Shown here: piece after piece, positions 58,568-64,000 of the stretch
Layout: every line of letters begins with the position of its first letter
Position numbering within the stretch: the first letter of the stretch is position 1
Assembly (NCBI GenBank): GCA_014529385.2
Contig: CM043963.1
Location: 111,316,912 to 111,380,911 of the forward strand
Direction: 5' to 3'
Length of the DNA: 64,000 nucleotides
Source: Adiantum capillus-veneris
Lineage: Eukaryota; Streptophyta; Polypodiopsida; Polypodiales; Pteridaceae
Position numbers and translations under genes: made by a program
Notes under the pieces: generated by a model
Seen by the model: only the letters and a program-made list of their open reading frames with translations
What the model was told of the DNA's origin: nothing
The model's database searches: none

Positions 58568-61500
58568 GTGGTAATCATTTCAAAGACTGGAAAAATTCTT
58601 GTCCAATGGATGTCTGCCACGTCATTTGCGGTGCACAGAAGTATAGAAACGGTAAGTGGTGGAGCTTTTATGGCACGAACGCGTATAACAGTAAGGCGAG
58701 TAGGCATTTTTTCTCGCAAATCTCCTGCACGACGCTTACCTTTTGTTTTCCATTCACAATCACCGAGCACCGAAGTTTCTTCACCGCAGCCGTAAACCTC
58801 TTCTTCTGAAGAGACTGTGGATTGTCGTTTGTCTTTGCCAGCCACACCTGGATATGGTTTCAACGCATCAAGTAAGTCATCTTCTTCTTCTTCTCCTGTT
58901 TCATCATCTTCACGGTCCATGGGTAGGAAGAAACTGTCAGAAAAGATGCAGGAGACTATCGACGAAACCCAAGCCCTTATTACTACTACAAAGGCAACTC
59001 TTCCACTCATCTCGCACAACAAAATTCAGCACTATGTGTTTACTGAGCAAGCCAAGGCTCTACTCCAACTATGGGATTTGCATGTGGTTTTACAAGCCAC
59101 GAGGATTGAGTTTGACACGGCCGTCATAAGGCAAGTCCTGGACTCTTTTAATGCTAAAGATGGCAGTGCTGTGGTTTATGGCAAGAAGGTGTCTGTCATA
59201 CCAGAAAGTATTGCTTTTGCATTCCACATGCCAAACGGGCCCAAGTCATCTGTGGCAACTGCAAAACAGATCAGTGCAGCTTTGAAGGAAGATGATGCTG
59301 CCAAGAGGAAACAGAAAGCGAGTGCGCAAAGGATTCCGGTAGTAGGACTGGAAGCTCCCGCTGCTTACCGATTTGTGGCTGAAGCTGTGAGCCTGAAGAA
59401 TAATCCGACATATGTGTCACAGAAAATTTTTGCTATGCTTTTAGCAAAAAGACTGGATTCCAAAGTCTCTATCAACCTCTTCCAGATATTGTCGCATAAT
59501 GTGCTTCAGCAAACTGCCAAGCTGAAATCTCAAAGTGTATTCAAGGCTTGGTATGTTTGGCAGTTTCTGTACTTGGCAACTGCTCTAGACGCCCATGATC
59601 ATGTGAGAATGGCTTGGAGCCAGCAGCCGTTCCCAGTATCAAGGAATGCAGACTTATCATCTGATGAAGAAGAGCCAGAAAGCCATTCAACCCCCACTGG
59701 AAAGAAAAGAAAGGCTATACAAGATGAAGCTGGCAATTCAAAGAGGCCAAGGACGACACTGACCAAAAGTACTACTCTCCTGAAGCAGTTGGAAAGTCAA
59801 ATCAAAAGGGTGTCTACTGAAAGGATTCTAGTTAGCCAGACTGAACAACATTGTGACCAGTTCACTGGTGGAGTCAGCCAGCCAGCATGACAGATTTCAA
59901 CAACCATCAGTACTGGGCTAGACCAATCAGAAAGGGCCAGTCCTGAGCAATCAGTAGACCAGCCTAATAAGGGCAAAGGGCCAGCTTCTCCAAATCCACT
60001 TGGCAGATTTTTCATCCCATACAGTGAACAACCCTGAGATTGACAAAGAAAGACAGGTTATAGTAGCTGCAGACTCATCCTCTGAAGGGACATCTCCTGT
60101 TGCAAAAACCTGATTATGCTGCATTACCTTACATGGCTCCTGTCATCACAGTCTATGAGCCAACTGACTCTGACCCAACAACAATTAATGATGGCTATTC
60201 AGTACTCATTCAATCATCCTGGAATACTATTGTCAATTGCATGGGACAAATGCTGAATGCTGCAGGGTCAGAAGACGAGTTGAATAAAGTAAAAACTGAA
60301 CTAAAGGAAGCTGAGGAGCATATTGAAAAGATAGAGTAAGGGAGAGCATCCCAAAACCTGCGCCACAGTATCCTTGAGGCTCAGTCTGATAGGACTATTC
60401 AGCAGTTACAAAGTAAGCTAGCCAAGGTAGAGTCTGAGATGCAGACCATGCGGGAAGAAAAGGCAGAAGCTGAAAGAGCTACTGATCGGTTTGAAACCAT
60501 GCTGAGAATGAAGAGATTTGAGTTCAACTCTTTACTGATCAGTCACAATGCTTTGAAGGCCACATTGACAGAAAGATATATCTATAATAATTTGGCCGAG
60601 ATCTTGAATCTAGAAGGCAATGCTGTTTTCAACATAGATAACTTGAGGTCTCTTATGGAGATGATGCAGAGTGATTTGCAAGTAAATTTTTTGAATATAA
60701 CAATGCTCTGGAAAATCAAGCTATCCTTGATTACATTGAACAGCAGAACACCATCGAGGAAGATGATGATAAGGAGGAAAAGAAGCAGAGAACGTAGATG
60801 AACCAGACGAAGGGCATAATGATGATGATGATGATGCCTCTCCTCCATCTCCACCTTCAGAACCTGGTACTGGTGGTGTAAAGGCCAATTGGAGGAAATT
60901 AGTCACAGGCAGACCAACCAGACCAACATGAAGGGCAACGGTCGAGTAATCAGCAAACTGGGAAAGCAACAACCCAACAACACTGGGAATTCACCGGTAC
61001 ACCAGCCACAACACAGTTGGGATGCTAAAGGGAAAGGCAAAGCTGTGACTGAGGGTCCAGTAGGTGATGAGCAACATTCATTACAACTCATCATGCTGAA
61101 TAAGAGATTGAGACATCAGCAGGCTCCTGTAAGCAGGTGATATCTGGAGGATGATGATCTTATCTATGATCTGGAGCGCTTTCAGTGGCTGTATGTCGGT
61201 GCCAGGGAAATGGTTGAGCATTGGAAATTAGCCACTTTCCATGATCAAGAGGCCTGTCAATTGCCTGCGCATCCCAATACAATACAACGGTTAGAAAGGG
61301 TGCCTGAATGGATATTGATTGCTGAGGAGAAAGTAACTAATCCACATTGGCAACGACGTTCTACTACAAATTTTTTCTCCCTAGCCATGGAATTAGAGCT
61401 TTTGTTGGGGAACAATATGACATATAAATGCATGAAGGATGTCAGGAATCAATTGAAAGAGGTCTTAGTGCAAATGCAGATTGCTAGGCGAGTTCTGGAT

Positions 61501-62025
61501 CAAAGGATGTGAGCTATTCTTGAAGACCAGACTGCCACCAGCAAGGGACCTCAAACTCAAATGTCAGTGGGAGAATATGCAACTGCTCTCCGACGACTGT
61601 TTCAGCTGGTTAAAGTAACCAGAAAGATGATGCAACAAGAGAACCAGGCTGTCCTTAATTTCTTGGAATTTATGCCTGATTCCCCAGTTCTCTTGTATGC
61701 TTTACCAGCAAGAGAGATAGAGTTGCCAATATTGTTTCCAACACTCTACCCTCAACATCTAGAACCAGTCGATCGGCTCACATACTTCAAGATTACTGAT
61801 CATCTTCAGGATTGGTATGAGCGATTGACTGTGGAATGGAAAACCTGGCAAACACTGTTCAATGACGCTATCCAACTAAATGATCTCCAGGAGCTGAGAG
61901 ATGAGGTGCAGAGGATCAAAATGTGTATGGGAAAGTGGAAAATTCAGCTCAGAGGCCTCACTAAGATCACCGACCAACTGCTGCAACTCACTGTTGAGTC
62001 CTCTACAATACATGGAGATGGCTGA
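58568..62025 (+). pseudogene. Post-integrase extra ORF, coiled-coil protein, broken
   Basis: A long sense-strand ORF between integrase and the 3' LTR. Frame 2 runs from about 58568 (with one TAA near 58797) to 59890; frame 1 continues from about 60100 to 62025 with several stops. The head is Ser-rich. A globular part follows (60-240 residues from 58817) with DGSAVVYGKKVSVIPESIAF and YVSQKIFAMLLAKRLDSKV. Next are a basic GKKRK..KRPRTT cluster that could be a nuclear signal, long coiled coils (60280-60660), an acidic DDDDD stretch, and a helical C-terminal part. The same blocks occur in the ORF at 3684-7211. Its place matches env-like ORFs of some plant gypsy elements, but no membrane segment or signal peptide is seen. 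Similarity to plant 'putative transposon protein' domains is possible but untested. Confidence 0.7.
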
Positions 62026-62399
62026 GATTCTTTTTGAAGCTCGGATCAAAGACAATTAGCCTCTTCCAAAAGGATGGATCCATACAGCCTCGCATTGTCA
62101 CAAACTGGCCAGAACTCGGCTCACCAAAGGCAGATGCATGCTCTATGATCCCGACACCAAAACTTATCATCCTCTCACGCCTTATGAAATCGAGATGTCC
62201 ACAGACAGGTGGGATCATCTTGAGCAAGAGGGCATTTACAGACTCATTCAGAAGGAGAATGTTGGCACTGGGACTTCTTAGACGCCATCCAAGCCAAAGG
62301 GAAAACGGAAGCGGGTTCAGTGGAAGGATACTGGGTAGTTTCATCATAGAATTCGGTCACGGATTTTTCCGCCGGTCTTTGAATCAGACGGTGGATTTT

Positions 62400-62700
62400 T
62401 TTCCAGCAGTTTTCGTGGCAGACACTGGATTTCTCCACTCAGGGTTGGTGTTTCTTGGCTGGACACCCTTGGAATTACAATTATAGGGGTGTCAAGCACT
62501 CAACAAGCCAAGCACCAAAAGAATCAACAAGCCAAGCACCAAAAGAATCAAACGATGGATTTTTCAGTCCGAGTTGGTGTCTCTTGGCTGGATGCCCGCG
62601 GAATTACAACTATAGGGATGTCAAGCACTCGACAAGCAAAACCCCGGAAGAATCAGACGGTAATTTTTTCTCAAAAATTTTGGAACCTTGCCAAGATTCA
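62400..62700 (+). repeat. Tandem repeats before the polypurine tract
   Basis: Two copies with a period of about 129 bp start near 62444 and 62573 (GTTGGTGTYTCTTGGCTGGA, GGAATTACAA, ATGTCAAGCACTC). The first contains an extra inner duplication of CAACAAGCCAAGCACC. Earlier ATCAGACGGTGGATTTTTT at about 62385 looks like a partial third copy. Frames through it are artefacts of the repeat. Confidence 0.85.
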
Positions 62701-62716
62701 AGAAAGGAGGGAAGGA
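62700..62716 (+). other. Gypsy polypurine tract
   Basis: AAGAAAGGAGGGAAGGA is purine-only and directly abuts the TG that starts the 3' LTR. Confidence 0.85.
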
Positions 62717-63040
62717 TGTAGATGGCGGAGACAATCTCATTGGGTGGGAACCTGCTCCTGTGAGCCGAACAGTGGACCAATCAGTAATTACCACGGTAGT
62801 TACCACAGTAACTCCAAAGGCATATAATAGGACCCATCGGGTTGGCATTTTTTGACTTTACTTCTGCCTACCTTTTGACTCATAATCCTTAGTTCATGAG
62901 CTGTTCTTGAGCTACATTATCTTCATCTATAATCTTTCATCAGTAATCCTAAATACAACAGTCCAGTGTAATTCAGCCATACATACTTTTTACTCATTCT
63001 CTTTGAATGTGAATCTGAATCTGAATCTGAACATCATTCT
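62717..63040 (+). repeat. Gypsy 3' LTR, interrupted
   Basis: Starts TGTAGATGGCGG after the polypurine tract, matches the 5' LTR from 62812, and breaks off after CATCATTCT at 63040. The 5' LTR goes on for about 120 bp more (from CAATAGTTTAG); that remainder should reappear beyond the copia insertion. Confidence 0.88.
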
Positions 63041-63304
63041 TGAAGGGGAGGAGCTGGGAGCACAGCGGAAGAGGAATACTCACGCACACACTCAAACACA
63101 CACACCACCATAGCCACACACACAGGTTGAAGGGGGAGAGCCAATGTACTGTGTGCCCCCTTTCTTTTTTTCTCTTATCTTATGCACTAAGGCACAATAC
63201 ACATTGTACTTAGTGTTAATGGCCCGCACAAGTGTATATCTGTACACTTAGGGTTAGTGGCAGTTAGTGATGGGCCGTCGGCCACATGGCCATTAAACCT
63301 AACA
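63041..63304 (-). repeat. Copia 3' LTR (264 bp)
   Basis: Plus-strand ends TGAAGGGG and CTAACA, with an AC-rich tract at about 63083-63124. The left boundary is where similarity to the gypsy LTR stops. Its partner lies outside the window. Confidence 0.82.
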
Positions 63305-63359
63305 TTCTCCCACTTGATGGCCAATATGGGAGACTATAAGAATGGAAGAGAACCACCCT

Positions 63360-64000
63360 TCACCCAATGCCCATCAACTCAAGACAGTGTTGAAACTGAT
63401 GGCTAGAGAGACTCTTAGTGAGTGCATCCGTTGTGTTTTCTGACGTAGAATCTTCACTAAATCAAGGCTCTTGTTTTCTAGGCATTCACAACTGAAGTGA
63501 TAACGCACATCGATGTGTTTCATTCTGGAATGAAACACTAGATTGTTAGCCAAGGCAATAGCACTCTGACTGTCACAATGAAGAACTGGTGTACACTGCT
63601 CCAATCCAAGATCTTTCACTAGGCGAGCTAGCCAAATATCTTCTTTGCATGCTTCACTCAATCCAACATACTCTGCCTCTGTGGTAGAAATTGATGTACA
63701 ATCTTGAAGAACAAATCTCCAAGAAATAGCAGAACTAGCAAATGTGTAAATCCAACCTGTTGTTGATTTACGACTATCAACACAGCCTGCATAGTCACTG
63801 TCTACAAATCCCCGAATGAATGACTCTCCACGACCATAGCATAACTGTCTATCTGCAGTGCCACTCAAGTATCTGAGAATGTACTTGACAACATCCCAAT
63901 GCTTTTTACTAGGGCTAGACATAAATCTGATGACAACTCCCACTGCATGTGCAATGTCAGGTCTTGTAGCCACCATGGCATACATGAGACTACCACAATC
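63360..64000 (-). pseudogene. Copia RT end and RNase H, partial
   Basis: The minus-strand frame reads YAMVATRPDIAHAVGVVIRFMS, HWDVVKYILRYLSGT, FVDSDYAGCVDSRKSTTG, STTEAEYVGLSEACKE and FHSRMKHIDVRYHFSCECLENKSLDLVKI: copia RNase H with catalytic Asp/Glu positions kept. A one-base shift near 63445 diverts the annotated frame. In the shifted frame the normal ending STSENTTDALTKSLSSHQ..LELMGIG can be read to the stop at 63360. The sequence runs off the window. It is less decayed than the copia at 21728-26898 and looks younger. Confidence 0.85.

Larger units (their letters stand above)
52199..63040 (+). mobile_element. Ty3/gypsy element with extra 3' ORF, inactivated
   Basis: The order is: 5' LTR about 52199-52586, degenerate PBS at about 52588, gag, protease, RT, RNase H, integrase, a large extra ORF, tandem repeats, polypurine tract 62700-62716, and 3' LTR from 62717. 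The 3' LTR is interrupted at 63040/63041 by a minus-strand copia element, so its end lies outside the window. The pol order (RT-RH before IN) is that of gypsy. No chromodomain is seen after integrase. Stops and frameshifts are frequent. Confidence 0.9.
63041..64000 (-). mobile_element. Ty1/copia element, 3' end (continues past window)
   Basis: On the minus strand pol ends at a stop (63360-63362), then a polypurine tract (plus strand 63305-63316, reversed CAAGTGGGAGAA), then a 3' LTR from 63304 down to 63041. The LTR begins TGTTAG on the minus strand and, on the plus strand, starts TGAAGGGG, so it has TG...CA ends. It is inserted in the 3' LTR of the gypsy element. Confidence 0.9.

Noticed and set aside
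62455-62827. Frames with repeated SKHQKNQ / APKESTSQ peptides
   Set aside because: They are translations of the 129-bp tandem repeat before the polypurine tract.

Overview
The window reads as a repeat-rich intergenic region of a land-plant nuclear genome. The evidence is one seven-exon gene for a plant-type two-LIM-domain protein, a Ty3/gypsy chromovirus, Ty1/copia elements, L1-like LINEs, LTR elements with primer-binding sites matching plant initiator tRNA-Met (TGGTATCAGAGC), and very many GA/CT, GT/AC and AT microsatellites. There is no bacterial-style gene organisation. The species cannot be named from sequence alone; the mix of decayed elements and microsatellites would suit a large genome, possibly a non-flowering plant (inference).

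Layout. 1-7.7 kb: remains of a plus-strand LTR element (retropepsin fragment, a long leader with a spaced palindromic motif, a long broken coiled-coil ORF, polypurine tract, LTR start). 8.3-9.9 kb: minus-strand gypsy gag-pol fragment. 10.9-11.7 kb: a short repeat and a promoter-like stretch. 13.2-14.15 kb: minus-strand L1-ORF1-like pseudogene. 14.4-15.5 kb: microsatellite cluster. 18.36-33.91 kb: a nest of elements. A roughly 375-bp inverted-repeat element with 9-bp target-site duplication was hit by an LTR element now reduced to a solo LTR (18480-20061) and by a complete but dead minus-strand chromovirus (20310-33878). A copia element (21728-26898) later landed in the chromovirus 3' LTR. Each level is supported by target-site duplications. 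36.9-41.6 kb: the LIM gene, the only intact host gene seen, with tandemly duplicated exon-intron units in its linker region. 42.4-45.7 kb: a minus-strand LTR element with little coding capacity. 47.1-50.6 kb: a decayed LINE, ended by an LTR plus PBS fragment. 52.2-63.04 kb: a plus-strand Ty3/gypsy element with gag, protease, RT, RNase H and integrase and a large extra ORF after integrase. Its 3' LTR is broken by a minus-strand copia element (63041 to beyond the window end).

The genes do not form a pathway. The LIM protein is expected to bind and bundle actin and/or act in the nucleus; everything else is mobile DNA in various states of decay, with stops, frameshifts and lost catalytic residues. 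The observations most worth following are the duplicated LIM linker exons, the related post-integrase or pre-LTR coiled-coil ORFs in two retroelements, the datable nest of insertions, an L1-ORF1p-like protein carrying a segment shared with a gypsy RT, and a repeat border that recurs beside microsatellites.
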